Shown piece by piece: positions 27,551-37,513 of a stretch of DNA of 64,000 nt; positions within the stretch are counted from its first letter, which is position 1, and each line of letters starts with the position of its first letter. The stretch spans positions 1 through 64,000 of the forward strand of contig JAGVQM010000040.1 of NCBI GenBank assembly GCA_020051695.1, in the 5' to 3' direction. Both the position numbers and the translations under genes were made by a program. This DNA comes from Candidatus Zixiibacteriota bacterium (GTDB taxonomy: Bacteria; Zixibacteria; MSB-5A5; WJJR01; JAJRUJ01). The notes below the pieces were generated by a model. It did not search any database and was not told where the DNA came from. It worked only from the letters and a program-made list of their open reading frames with translations.

Positions 27551-28687
27551 ATGAAAATTATAGTCCGGACAACTTTATTTTTGGCGCTATTGTTTGCCGG
27601 TCGTGTGGGTTACGCCGAGTCGACAGATTCAATTCGTTTTTTTTTCATTGAACAATTTTTCACACCGCCAAAAACTCTCGCCGAAGGTGTGCATTATCAT
27701 GATCCGGCCTGGGCGGCCGCCCGGTTCCTGGCCGGATATGATGCAGAGGAAAATTCCGGCACAGCTATTGGATCATTCACCCGCGATCCCGATCCCCTGC
27801 GCATCCCCAATCCGTTTGCACCCCCCGGCGGACGCAGCATAAACCTGTCGCAGAGAATGACCAATTGTCTCGAGCGCTTTGGCTTTTCCTACGAAATCAC
27901 TTATCCGGAAGATTTTTCGAGCGCGGCGCAGATTGCGGCACGGCAGATCAGCCGCGGGTTTCCGGTAATCGCCCTTCACCCCCGGCCTTATGTGCTGTTC
28001 GGTTTCGATTACCGGGAAACCGAACCCTTCTGGTTCGTTGTACGATTTTCACCGGCCGACAACATCGAGTTAATCACCCGCAGCAACTGGCGCTCCGAAT
28101 GGTGGCTGTGGGAGCCGGACCCCCGGTCGGTCACATTGATCAGCGTTACCGGGAGGAACAGCGCCGCCAAAGTCCCTGACCAACCTGCTGTAGTCATAGC
28201 CAAATTGCTCGAGTCAGCCAGGACCGACTCGACCTCGGGACGAGTGTCCTATATCAAACCCATCCTGCAAATGATTGATTCACTCACCGAAGCGCCGGAA
28301 ATGCCCCGGATCGTTGTGCCACCCGAGGACTCGGCCGATCCGCTCTACTTTCGGCGAGCGCAAACCCAGCGATTGGAGCTGCAGACATATCTTGAGTCAC
28401 TTGCCTCTCGCGTGCAGGACACCCAGGTACAGCAGAATCTGCGGCTGGCGATGTATTCGGCCGGCAAGGCCGCGGATGAATTTGCCGCGGCCGGCCAGGC
28501 CCTGTATGGTGAGCCGGCGGATCCCGCTCCGGCCAATCCACAAACGGTACTTGAAAATATCCAGCGACGCTGGGTCGAGCAGCACCTTAATGCCGCCGAT
28601 CATCTCTCCGAAGTCGTCCGCTGGGACCACCAGACACTGGCTTCGCTCAAAGATGTCCTCGCCGCAGATAAGCCCTTCAACAAGTAA
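27551..28687 (+). CDS. Exported protein with possible papain-like (C39/BtrH-like) fold
   Basis: 378 residues from ATG 27551; signal peptide ends Val-Gly-Tyr-Ala. Residues about 75-195 run in the order of a papain-like domain: Asn-Cys-Leu-Glu-Arg-Phe-Gly-Phe, then Ile-Ser-Arg-Gly-Phe-Pro-Val-Ile-Ala-Leu, then Phe-Gly-Phe-Asp-Tyr. The usual catalytic Cys/His cannot be confirmed, so it may be inactive or different. The C-terminal 150 residues are helical. The gene is last of the tight kinase cluster; the next gene is 234 nt away. Confidence 0.45.
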   Translation: MKIIVRTTLFLALLFAGRVGYAESTDSIRFFFIEQFFTPPKTLAEGVHYHDPAWAAARFLAGYDAEENSGTAIGSFTRDPDPLRIPNPFAPPGGRSINLSQRMTNCLERFGFSYEITYPEDFSSAAQIAARQISRGFPVIALHPRPYVLFGFDYRETEPFWFVVRFSPADNIELITRSNWRSEWWLWEPDPRSVTLISVTGRNSAAKVPDQPAVVIAKLLESARTDSTSGRVSYIKPILQMIDSLTEAPEMPRIVVPPEDSADPLYFRRAQTQRLELQTYLESLASRVQDTQVQQNLRLAMYSAGKAADEFAAAGQALYGEPADPAPANPQTVLENIQRRWVEQHLNAADHLSEVVRWDHQTLASLKDVLAADKPFNK

Positions 28688-28921
28688 TTGTCCTCCGTTT
28701 TTACTTCATAAAGCGACGGTCTCCTCGGATGCGGATTTTTTGTTGGTAAGAAAACATTTCCGGCTCCGGGAGAGGAATCTTCCCGCTTGAGACCTGCCCG
28801 TTGGCAGGCCGTATTTTACCCTCGGTAAACCACTGTACCCCAGCGGTTTAATCTGCAGCCCCGCCGGTCCGGCGTGGCACGGTTTATGCAATATCGACCG
28901 TGATAATACAGGGGGAGGACC
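28688..28921 (+). other. Intergenic region before the 1.8-thousand-residue protein
   Basis: Contains a small hairpin CCTGCC-CGTT-GGCAGG (28794-28809) followed by a short T stretch, possibly a weak terminator for the kinase cluster, and near its end GATAATAC as a possible -10 element. No clear -35 was found. Confidence 0.4.
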
Positions 28922-31900
28922 ATGTCCACACGGAAGCGGATCAAACTACTTTTTCCATTCGCGTTATTGAATCTGATGCTGGCGGTCATTTTTGGTTTCA
29001 TCTGGCCGGGGTATTCCAACGAAAACAGCCGGTCCGCCACTCAGGAAGACCCGGAAGAATTTCTGGTCAATGATGATTTTTCAGCAGCCGACCAGGGGTA
29101 TTCGGATATTGGTGTCGACGGGATCGGCAATTTCTGGATTGTCTGGCAGGACAACCGCGAGGGTGATTACAGCACCTACGCCCAGCATTTCGCCTGGGAT
29201 GGCGAGCGGCTGGGCCCGAATTCGCCGGTTAACGATGATACCAACGGCGATGAACAAAACGACCCGCATGTCGGAGTCTCGGCGGCGGGATATACAAAAA
29301 TCATCTGGCAGGATTTCCGGGTCACCGGGTATCCGGACAACCCGGATATTTACGGACAGGATATCAACGCCGACGGTACGACCAACGGCGGCAACCATCG
29401 CGTAAATACCGATTTCGGCCAGGCCAAACAGCGCAAGCCGAACCTCGATGTCTCCCTCGCCGGAGCGGCGGTGGTGGTCTGGGAGGATTACCGGCTGAAT
29501 AATTGGGACATCTACGCCCAGTGGTATGCCGCAGGCGGGAATGCCGCAGGCGGGAATGTCAAAGTCAACGACGATGTCAACAGCGCCGTGCAACACCGCC
29601 CATTTGTGGCCGCCGACGGCTTGGGCAATGCGCTGGTCTGCTGGTATGACGACCGCAACGGCGACGACGAAGTATACGGCCAGATATATAATTCGGGCCG
29701 CAGTAAAGTCGGCGTGAATTTTATCATCAACGATGCCGCCGCGGCCTCCGTTCAAAAATTTTCCGCCGCCGCAGGACTGCCCGGCGGGGGGTTTGTGGTG
29801 GCGTGGATCGATTATCGCAACGGCCCGTATCCGGATAACCCCGACGTCTACGCGCAGATTATCTCGCCGACTGGGACAAAAAGCGGAGGGAATTTCCGGG
29901 TCAACGATGACGGGGGCCGGGTCGAACAAAGTGAAGTGCAAGTCGGCGCGGCGCCCACCGGCGGGTTCGTGGTCTGCTGGCGCGACGAACGCGGCGGCGA
30001 TGCAGACATTTATGCCCGGCGGTATGAGCCATCGGGTGCTGCGGCGGGCGCCAACTTCATGGTCAACGCGCCGGATGCCGCGGTGCTGCAATCGACACCG
30101 GCGGTGGCCATGAGCGACGCCAAAATGTATTTCACCTGGACGGACAACCGCAATGGCGGATTATTTGATATCTACGGCAGCATCATCACCTACGATAATC
30201 CGATGATTTCACCCATTCCCTCGTTCATCTATTTTGAAGCCGAGGACGGGGGCCCCAACCCGGCAGCGCAGCAACTCATGGTCACCAACTCCGGCGCCGG
30301 CGTGCTGGAATGGGCGGCAGTCGATGATGCCGACTGGTTGTCGCTTTCACAAAATTTCGGCACGGCGCCGGCGACGATCAATGTGCTGGTGAATATCAGC
30401 GGCCTGGCTATCGGTGATTATTCAGCGACGATGACGTTTACCGATGTAAACAATCCGCAAATCACCGGCATGGCGACTGTCGAGTTGAAAGTCGACTACG
30501 GCGCACCGCTGATTGTCGTCAGCCCGTTAGCGCTCGATTTTGAAGGCGGACTGGTCGGCGCGCCGCCCGCGCCGCAGCAAATCCACATCACCAACGCCGG
30601 CGGCAAAACACTCAACTGGAATTACAGCAGCTCCGCCGCCTGGCTCTCGCTCGAACCGGCGACGGGGACGGCGCCATCGACCGCACTGGCGGCGGTGAAC
30701 CCGGCAGGATTGGCCATCGGCACTCATAACGGCACGCTGTCGATTCTTGATCCGACGTCGTACAACCTCCGGGTGGACATAGCGGTCGCGCTGGAAGTAA
30801 TTGACAACGCTCCGGAGATCGCGCTTTCGGCAAGTACGCTCGAATTCACTGCCTTCGAACAGCAGGGTAATCCGCCGCCACAATCGGTGGAAATCACCAA
30901 CATCGGATACGGCGACCTTGATTTCACCGTGTCCACCGGTCCGACCGGATTGCTTGAGGCCTCGCCCCTGACCGGCACTGCGCCCGAGATTATCGATGTC
31001 TGGGTTTTTTCCGACACACTCGCTCCCGGCAATTATCGCGACACCCTGGTCTTCAGTGATCCGCTGGCCAAGAATTCGCCGGTGAAGCTGCCGGTGCACC
31101 TGGAAGTCTGGGAAATCCCCCCGGAAATCCTGCTGTCAAAAAGCGAATTGACGTTTACAGGAGTGCGTTTCGGGGCACAACCGGCAGCAACCGATTTTCA
31201 AATTTCCAACAACGGCGGCGGTGTATTGCACTGGGCAATCGGCCATGCTTCGGGATGGTTGTCCTGTGATCCCGATTCGGGCAACGGCGCGCAGACAGTC
31301 AATTGTCAGGTTGACATTACGACCATCTGTTCCGGCGAGTTCGCCGATACAATTCAGGTCAGCGACCCTGCGGCCACGAATTCGCCGCAGCCAGTTCTCG
31401 TACACCTGAATCTGGATGAACCGGATACGTTGATTATTCCAAGCATCAACGCCGTACCGGGGGAAAAAATCATCCTGCCCTTGAACCTGACTAACAAAGA
31501 TTCGGTCACCGACATCTCCCTGCCAATCGGCTACGACCCCACGCTCCTGGTCCTTGATTCGGCTGCATTCACCGGCAGCCGGATCACCAACTGGAGATTC
31601 AAATCAGTGTTTACCGACCCGGTTGCCGGGACCGTCAAATTCTTTGCGACATCCCATGCGGTGCCGGTACCGGACAATCCTCTCCCCCCCGGGACGGGCG
31701 CAGTGGCTTTCCTGCATTTCACCGTGAAAGGATCGACCCCCGGCGGGACAATCATGGATATCGATACGGTGACACTTGATTTATCGCCGCTGTCCCTGGG
31801 CAATACCCGTGAAGTGGCTTTTGTGCCCCGCGTACAACCGGGAAGCATTGCCGTCGGTGTTCCGGCCGAGCTGTCGGTGACGCCGAATACTCTGTCGTTT

Positions 31901-34363
31901 ACGGCGCTCCGTGGCGGGACCGCCCCGCCCGCAAAAGAATTTGTCGTCACCAACACCGGCGGCGGGACACTGGCCTGGACGGCGACAGCGGCAGCCGGTT
32001 GGCCGAGTATTGCTCCCGATCACGGCGAAAATGCGCAAAACGTGGCTTGCACAATCAATCAGTCCGGTTTGGCAGCGGGCACACATACGACAAGTGTGAT
32101 AATTACCGATCAGCAGGCAACGAATTCTCCACAAACAGTCAATGTGGGGCTGACACTTGAGGAAGCCGACACCGTGGTGCTCCCGATAGTAGACGGGTTG
32201 CCGGCGCAACAACTGGCAATTCCCGTCACATTCACGAATATCGAACCGGTCAAGCAGGTGCTGGTGCCGTTGAAGCTCAACCCGGCCTATGTCCAATTGG
32301 ATTCGGTCTCGTTCGCCGGGACGCGGCTGGCCGGTTGGCCGACACGCTCGTCCACGATCGACGGTCAAAACGGCACGGTGGTCTTTTCGGGAAGCACGGC
32401 ATCATCCATGCCGCCCGGGACCGGAATGATTGCCGTGGTTTATGCCAAGCTTGCCGCCGGCGCACCGGGGGGACTGATCAGCACCATCGATACGGCAACG
32501 GTCAGCGGGAACAGCTTGTCATTCGTCAGCGCGGATAATGCAGTTTTTCAGCCGGGTGTCGTGCCCGGTCGGGTCCAGGCCGCGCAATCACCCCAGATAT
32601 CATTGACGCCGAAACAAATGAGCTTTGCCGCCGTCCGTAACGGTGCGGCGCCCGCCGGGCAACAATTCGTTGTGGCCAATATCGGCGGAGGGACATTGGC
32701 CTGGACCGCGGCATCCTCGTCGGGATGGATTTCCGTGGCGCCGGGTAGCGGCGGCGATAACCAAAGTGTGACCACGACTATCGCCACATCGACACTGGCC
32801 TCCGGGGTATTCACCGGCAGCGTCACCGTTTCCGACCCGGCTGCCGGCAATTCACCGCAAGCGGTTGCGGTCACGCTGAATCTCGCTGAGCCGGATACGG
32901 CAGTGTTCCCGCTCGTCAATGCCGATGCCGGGACGAATGTGGTGATTCCGGTCAACCTGACCAACTACGACGGAATCAAAGCGTTGAATATTCCGATCAA
33001 GGTATATCCAACATACGTTCGATTGGATTCGGTGTCATTTACGGGTGCGCGCCTTGCCGGTTGGACGGTCAAATCGGGAATAATCAACGCCGCGGCCGGG
33101 ACGGCAGTCATCAGCGGTAGTTCGACTGCCACGCCCCTGCCGCCGGGGACCGGGACGATTGGTTTTGTCTATGCTTTCATCGCAGCCGGCGCGCCGGGCG
33201 GACAACTCAGTACCATCGATACTGCAACTGTCGGCGGCGCCGGATTGTCGGCCACGAATTCAAATAACATCACCTTTATTCCCCGTGTTTCGCCGGGCCG
33301 CATCCAGGCGGGTTATCCACCGGCAATCGCCCTTAATCCCACGCGGCTGGATTTCACCGCCGTTCGTGGAGGACCATCGCCGGCGGCACGCCAATTCGGC
33401 GTCGGGAACTCCGGCGGGGGGACATTCAACTGGTCCGCCACGCCTTCGGCCGGCTGGTTTGCCCTGACTCCGCCAACAGGCGCGGCAAATCAGGCGGTGA
33501 GCTGTGCGGCGAACAATTCCGGCTTGTCCTCCGGCACATATTTCGGCAGCGCGGTCATCACCGCGCCGCTGGCCGTAAATACACCGCAACAGGTCACGAT
33601 TGTATTGTCGGTGGTCGAACCCGACACGCTGCATATGCCCGACCTCGATGCCGAACCCGAACAGGAAGTCATCGTTCCGGTCCTGCTGTCCAACAGCGAT
33701 TGGTTGAAACAGCTGACCGTGCCCCTGTCGTTTGACCCGGCGTATGTCTTCCTGGACTCGGCGTCCTTCATCGGCTCGCGGATTGCAGGATGGCCGGCGA
33801 AATCGGCAACAGTGAACAATCAATATGGGACGGCAATATTTTCCGGGAGTTCGCTGTCCTCACCACTTCCTCCCGGCTCGGGGATCATCGGGCACGTCTT
33901 TTTGCACGTGTACCCCAACCTCACCGGCATGATTATCATGGAGATGGATACGATCAGCGTCGGCCAGACCGGGTTGACAGTAACCGACACTGCCGGAACA
34001 GCAATCGTCCCCAGAGTTGTGCCGGGACGGCTGCAAATTACCGGATTGACCGGAATACTCGATGACCCGCGGCCACTGGACCGGACGCTGCCGGCGCTGG
34101 TGAATTATCCCAATCCGTTTAATTCTGAAACAGTGATTTTTATTCGAGGAGATGTCGGTAGCAGCTCAAGTCTGGTGGTGTATGATGTCCTGGGGCGGAT
34201 GGTCCGCGATTTATCGGCTGGGATAGAATCAGCCGACGGTTCCGGCCGGGTGATATGGGACGGTTGCAGCGCCAACGGGCAGCCATTGGGATCGGGAATG
34301 TATTTTGCGACGTTGCGTACGGCACAGCGCCAGGTGACACGAAAAATTCTCCTTTTGCGCTAG
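28922..34363 (+). CDS. Giant surface protein: propeller repeats, BACON-like and cohesin-like modules, sorting tail
   Basis: 1813 residues. After an N-terminal hydrophobic signal (about 9-30) come at least seven propeller-like repeats (40-420) each with Val-Asn-Asp, Gln-x-x-Pro, and Trp-x-Asp-x-Arg-x-Gly-x-x-Asp-Ile-Tyr-Ala-Gln. Then seven BACON-like modules (Leu-x-Phe, Asn-x-Gly-Gly-Gly-x-Leu-x-Trp, Trp-Leu-Ser, with Asp-Pro-Ala-x-Asn-Ser-Pro): four in series (427-830), then three alternating with four cohesin-like modules (Ile-Pro-Val/Leu-Asn-Leu-Thr-Asn, Leu-Asp-Ser-Val-Ser-Phe-x-Gly-x-Arg, Leu-Pro-Pro-Gly-Thr-Gly). The repeating unit is about 725-740 nt. The C-terminus (about 1718-1813) has Asn-Tyr-Pro-Asn-Pro-Phe-Asn and ends Lys-Ile-Leu-Leu-Leu-Arg. 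Probably a type IX-exported surface scaffold. ATG has GGGGGAGGA upstream. Confidence 0.85.
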   Translation: MSTRKRIKLLFPFALLNLMLAVIFGFIWPGYSNENSRSATQEDPEEFLVNDDFSAADQGYSDIGVDGIGNFWIVWQDNREGDYSTYAQHFAWDGERLGPNSPVNDDTNGDEQNDPHVGVSAAGYTKIIWQDFRVTGYPDNPDIYGQDINADGTTNGGNHRVNTDFGQAKQRKPNLDVSLAGAAVVVWEDYRLNNWDIYAQWYAAGGNAAGGNVKVNDDVNSAVQHRPFVAADGLGNALVCWYDDRNGDDEVYGQIYNSGRSKVGVNFIINDAAAASVQKFSAAAGLPGGGFVVAWIDYRNGPYPDNPDVYAQIISPTGTKSGGNFRVNDDGGRVEQSEVQVGAAPTGGFVVCWRDERGGDADIYARRYEPSGAAAGANFMVNAPDAAVLQSTPAVAMSDAKMYFTWTDNRNGGLFDIYGSIITYDNPMISPIPSFIYFEAEDGGPNPAAQQLMVTNSGAGVLEWAAVDDADWLSLSQNFGTAPATINVLVNISGLAIGDYSATMTFTDVNNPQITGMATVELKVDYGAPLIVVSPLALDFEGGLVGAPPAPQQIHITNAGGKTLNWNYSSSAAWLSLEPATGTAPSTALAAVNPAGLAIGTHNGTLSILDPTSYNLRVDIAVALEVIDNAPEIALSASTLEFTAFEQQGNPPPQSVEITNIGYGDLDFTVSTGPTGLLEASPLTGTAPEIIDVWVFSDTLAPGNYRDTLVFSDPLAKNSPVKLPVHLEVWEIPPEILLSKSELTFTGVRFGAQPAATDFQISNNGGGVLHWAIGHASGWLSCDPDSGNGAQTVNCQVDITTICSGEFADTIQVSDPAATNSPQPVLVHLNLDEPDTLIIPSINAVPGEKIILPLNLTNKDSVTDISLPIGYDPTLLVLDSAAFTGSRITNWRFKSVFTDPVAGTVKFFATSHAVPVPDNPLPPGTGAVAFLHFTVKGSTPGGTIMDIDTVTLDLSPLSLGNTREVAFVPRVQPGSIAVGVPAELSVTPNTLSFTALRGGTAPPAKEFVVTNTGGGTLAWTATAAAGWPSIAPDHGENAQNVACTINQSGLAAGTHTTSVIITDQQATNSPQTVNVGLTLEEADTVVLPIVDGLPAQQLAIPVTFTNIEPVKQVLVPLKLNPAYVQLDSVSFAGTRLAGWPTRSSTIDGQNGTVVFSGSTASSMPPGTGMIAVVYAKLAAGAPGGLISTIDTATVSGNSLSFVSADNAVFQPGVVPGRVQAAQSPQISLTPKQMSFAAVRNGAAPAGQQFVVANIGGGTLAWTAASSSGWISVAPGSGGDNQSVTTTIATSTLASGVFTGSVTVSDPAAGNSPQAVAVTLNLAEPDTAVFPLVNADAGTNVVIPVNLTNYDGIKALNIPIKVYPTYVRLDSVSFTGARLAGWTVKSGIINAAAGTAVISGSSTATPLPPGTGTIGFVYAFIAAGAPGGQLSTIDTATVGGAGLSATNSNNITFIPRVSPGRIQAGYPPAIALNPTRLDFTAVRGGPSPAARQFGVGNSGGGTFNWSATPSAGWFALTPPTGAANQAVSCAANNSGLSSGTYFGSAVITAPLAVNTPQQVTIVLSVVEPDTLHMPDLDAEPEQEVIVPVLLSNSDWLKQLTVPLSFDPAYVFLDSASFIGSRIAGWPAKSATVNNQYGTAIFSGSSLSSPLPPGSGIIGHVFLHVYPNLTGMIIMEMDTISVGQTGLTVTDTAGTAIVPRVVPGRLQITGLTGILDDPRPLDRTLPALVNYPNPFNSETVIFIRGDVGSSSSLVVYDVLGRMVRDLSAGIESADGSGRVIWDGCSANGQPLGSGMYFATLRTAQRQVTRKILLLR

Positions 34364-34387
34364 TATCATCGCATGTCCTTCCCGGCG

Positions 34388-34421
34388 AAGCCCTGCCGCG
34401 GACTATCTGCTGCGGGGTTTT
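34388..34421 (+). terminator. Intrinsic terminator after the giant gene
   Basis: Stem AAGCCCTGC (34388-34396) with GCGGGGTTT (34412-34420), two G-U pairs, and a T-run. It lies 25 nt past the stop, between convergent genes. Confidence 0.65.
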
Positions 34422-34446
34422 CTGTATTGCACAATACGATGGATAC

Positions 34447-34833
34447 CTAGTGGACCATACTTTCGCCGACTGCCACAGCCAGCGCCATATCACCTTCGTG
34501 TGCGATGCTGATGTGCCACCACTCAATGCCTCTGGCACGCGCGATTTGTGCGGTTTTCCCATGTAATAGAAGGATTGGCCGGCGATCCGGCCCGGTGGTA
34601 ATTTCGATCTCGATGAAACGCGCGCCCCCGGACCATCCTGTCCCGAGGGCTTTGAGTACTGCTTCTTTGGCGGCAAACCGGCCGGCGAGGGCGGCCGCGG
34701 GGTCGGGCCGGTTTTGACCAGCCATCAACTCAGCGGGGGTGAATATTTTGGTCCCGATCCGATCGGGGAAGCGCCCAATCAGGCGCCGGATACGAGAAAT
34801 GCAGACCAGGTCGGTGCCGATCCCGATAATCAT
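34447..34833 (-). CDS. acpS: Holo-[acyl-carrier-protein] synthase
   Basis: 129 residues from the ATG at 34833. Moves the 4'-phosphopantetheine of CoA to acyl carrier protein. Gly-Ile-Gly-Thr-Asp-Leu-Val with the metal Asp, Gly-Arg-Phe-Ala-Ala-Lys-Glu-Ala-Val-Leu-Lys-Ala-Leu, and Ile-Ser-Ile-Ala-His-Glu are intact. The frame extends upstream but Met-Ile-Ile-Gly is the family's start. Last gene after the ABC exporter operon, 87 nt past the DUF4340 stop. Confidence 0.93.
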   Translation of the reverse strand: MIIGIGTDLVCISRIRRLIGRFPDRIGTKIFTPAELMAGQNRPDPAAALAGRFAAKEAVLKALGTGWSGGARFIEIEITTGPDRRPILLLHGKTAQIARARGIEWWHISIAHEGDMALAVAVGESMVH

Positions 34834-34920
34834 ACTCAACAACCCGAGCGCGGAGAACGCGGATACATATTGCAGGAAGAGTAAACGAATTGAGCACTGG
34901 TACGTCGGGGACACATGGAA

Positions 34921-35877
34921 CTAAGTCCCGCTGGTATCGGCGGCCAACAAATCATTGTCGTCGGCCAGCAGCCGTTCATAGCGCTGCGTGAACAGGATCC
35001 CGATGGGACGCGGACGCCCCTCGGGGATAACAAAAACGCGCGTCGTCACCGAAGTATCCTCGGCAAAAAGCACCCGGTGTTCGGCGCCCGCGGTATCAAA
35101 GACCGACAACCGCAGGAGAGGACTCTCGAACGACGCTTCATGTTCGCGTTCGGGGGGTTGGAACGCGCTATAGAACAGCTTGCCGATCAGGTTGAACTTG
35201 GCCGCCGCCTTGGCCGAATCGCAGGCAACCCAGGCAAGACCGGGATTGCGGGAAAGCTGATATATCCCCTGCTCATCACGACGCAAACGGATTTCCCGGT
35301 CGGGAAAAGCCCAACGCACTTCGCGCAGCTCATCGGGCTCATAGTTGAACACCTGCCGGTCCATCCAGCTTGATGGCGGTTTGGTAAAGATGGACGAAAA
35401 ACGGCCCTTGGCCAGAAAGACCGAATCAGAACCGACGCGACGCACATAGGTGTGGGTCATGTCCTGCCCGATTTTGCCCAGGACGAACTCGGACAGCGAT
35501 TTCCCCCGGCCGTAAAATTCGATGACTGTGCCCATGATTGTATCAACGGTAAACTTGCTCTGTTTGTCCGGGTTGATCGAGATTAAATCCGAAAGCACCA
35601 TCTCATTGGTCGAACGAATGGCCTCCGAGATATCCGCGCCCGCGGCGGGATAGACCAGATCGGCATCGACAATCATCTGCCAACCGTCAGCGCCACGGAA
35701 CAAGTGCGTCCAAGTGCCGTACTTGATCGCCAGGCTGTCGATGAGGTTGGAATCGGCCCAAAAAAATTCATGGATGTTTTCCGCGGATAGGTGTTTTTTT
35801 TCGGCCGATTTATACAGAAGGAAAACTGCCAGAGCGGCGACAAACAAGGCAGACAGGATTAGCACCTTCTGTTTCAT
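34921..35877 (-). CDS. DUF4340 protein, membrane-anchored
   Basis: 318 residues from the ATG at 35877; the frame runs upstream but Met-Lys-Gln-Lys-Val-Leu-Ile-Leu begins the single membrane anchor (about 4-24). The rest is extracytoplasmic, with the DUF4340 pattern Trp-Gln-Met-Ile-x-x-Ala-Asp near residue 65. Such proteins follow GldG-type genes in ABC export operons and probably belong to the complex. It follows GldG by 19 nt. Confidence 0.85.
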   Translation of the reverse strand: MKQKVLILSALFVAALAVFLLYKSAEKKHLSAENIHEFFWADSNLIDSLAIKYGTWTHLFRGADGWQMIVDADLVYPAAGADISEAIRSTNEMVLSDLISINPDKQSKFTVDTIMGTVIEFYGRGKSLSEFVLGKIGQDMTHTYVRRVGSDSVFLAKGRFSSIFTKPPSSWMDRQVFNYEPDELREVRWAFPDREIRLRRDEQGIYQLSRNPGLAWVACDSAKAAAKFNLIGKLFYSAFQPPEREHEASFESPLLRLSVFDTAGAEHRVLFAEDTSVTTRVFVIPEGRPRPIGILFTQRYERLLADDNDLLAADTSGT

Positions 35878-35896
35878 GGTCCATCTCTCCCCGGTC

Positions 35897-37489
35897 TTAT
35901 TTCTTGCGCCATGCTGCGGCCAGCGAACGCCGTCTGGCGATCCGCACCCGCCATCTGATAATCCCGGCCACGACCACCAGTACGGCCGGGCCGAAGATAT
36001 TGGCATATTTGTAGCGCCAGCGGGCGCCATCGGTGAGTGTCGGATCGAGGGGCCGTGAGGTCGATTCACGGGCACGAATAGTAATCAGCCCTTCATCCTG
36101 CGAGAGCCAGTCGACAATGTTCAAAAAGAAGGCCAGGTTTTCCGGGTTCCGGGCCGAACGGTCGCGCATGAAATCGCCGTCGGCGACCACGACCATGCGG
36201 TTGATTGGACTGTGTGTTTGCAATTCCGGCATGGTACCCAGCCCGCTGTCCGGCAGCGGATGCTCATTATAATAACTGGTAAACATCCCGACCGCCGTCG
36301 CCGCCAGAGGAATATTCGCTTCCGGGAAATCGTTCAGCGTATACTGGGTTTGGGGCGCGAGGTGATAGGGGGCCCGCCGCCGGCCGGAACGTTGGGACGA
36401 ATAGACGATGGGTTTAAGCACGACACCCAGGTTTTCGGCAGCCGTAGTGTCGATTGAACTGACGTAAGGGAAACTGATGGCGCCCAGGTCCTTGGTGATC
36501 AGGTTCCCCTCGTCAAAAGTGACCGCCTCGGGAAAGAGCGGGTACTCCACGACACTCTGGAACTGGATCCCGCCCTGTCGTTGCATGACCGCCACACGGC
36601 TATTGCGGGTATCGATGATCAATTCTTTATTGAGGACAATCCCATAAGTCTGCAGCAACGTGTCGAGATTGATCGTCAGGTTTTCGGCCGTTTGCGTCAT
36701 CAGATCGACCTGCACCGGATCGAGGAACCAGCCGACTTTGCCGCCGCGCATGATGAACTGGTCCATGGCATATATGTCGAATGCGGAAAACGGCGCAGTG
36801 GGCCCGATGACCAGCAGCGTGTGAATGCGTTCATCGATGAGTTGGCCGTGAGCGATGGTGACCGGTTCAACTTTGTACTGTTTCTGTAACAGCTGAGCGA
36901 TAGTATTCAAATCTTCGGCGGCGGACGGTTCGCCGTGCCCGGCCAGCAGGCCCACGGTTACCGTCGTATCGGTCGTAACTCGTTTGATCGCCGAGGTGAT
37001 TTCATATTCGAGGTTGCGGGTCGACTGAATCAGCGGCAGGACTTCCTGCTTGTTCTCAAACAGAACAGCCAGTCCCATGTACACCCGTTTCAATTCAATT
37101 TTGTCTTTCTCGATGGCGTTGACCTGCACCGCCGGGATATTCAGACCGCGGGCCTCGTCTTCTTTGTTATCCCGTACCGGGTCGATGATTTCAAACTTCA
37201 TTTTGCCGCCGGAGAAGGCCTTGTATTCGTATAACTGGTCTTTGATATAGCGGGCATTGGCGTTGTAAGGCGCAGGGAGGTCTTCGGTGAAGTACAGTTT
37301 GACCAGGATCACATCATCGAGTTCCCGCATGACTTTTTTGGTGAAATCGGAAAGTGAATAAATCCGGCCGTCGGTGAAATCCCAGTGTTCGTAAAACGCG
37401 AGCCCCAGCAGATTGACAACCACCAGGACCGCCGCAACCAGCAGTACCGCAGTCATCGATCCCGCACCGAATTGTACTTTTTTACGCAT
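35897..37489 (-). CDS. GldG-family ABC exporter auxiliary protein
   Basis: 530 residues: an N-terminal membrane segment (about 13-32), a large periplasmic alpha/beta part including Tyr-Phe-Thr-Glu-Asp-Leu-Pro-x-Pro and Leu-Leu-Ala-Gly-His-Gly-Glu, and a C-terminal membrane segment (about 500-517). GldG works with GldA (ATPase) and GldF (permease); gliding needs it in Flavobacterium, but relatives occur in non-gliders. Operon order here: ATPase, permease, this gene, DUF4340. Confidence 0.88.
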   Translation of the reverse strand: MRKKVQFGAGSMTAVLLVAAVLVVVNLLGLAFYEHWDFTDGRIYSLSDFTKKVMRELDDVILVKLYFTEDLPAPYNANARYIKDQLYEYKAFSGGKMKFEIIDPVRDNKEDEARGLNIPAVQVNAIEKDKIELKRVYMGLAVLFENKQEVLPLIQSTRNLEYEITSAIKRVTTDTTVTVGLLAGHGEPSAAEDLNTIAQLLQKQYKVEPVTIAHGQLIDERIHTLLVIGPTAPFSAFDIYAMDQFIMRGGKVGWFLDPVQVDLMTQTAENLTINLDTLLQTYGIVLNKELIIDTRNSRVAVMQRQGGIQFQSVVEYPLFPEAVTFDEGNLITKDLGAISFPYVSSIDTTAAENLGVVLKPIVYSSQRSGRRRAPYHLAPQTQYTLNDFPEANIPLAATAVGMFTSYYNEHPLPDSGLGTMPELQTHSPINRMVVVADGDFMRDRSARNPENLAFFLNIVDWLSQDEGLITIRARESTSRPLDPTLTDGARWRYKYANIFGPAVLVVVAGIIRWRVRIARRRSLAAAWRKK

Positions 37490-37513
37490 CGTTCATCAAC
37501 CGGCGGCCAAACC

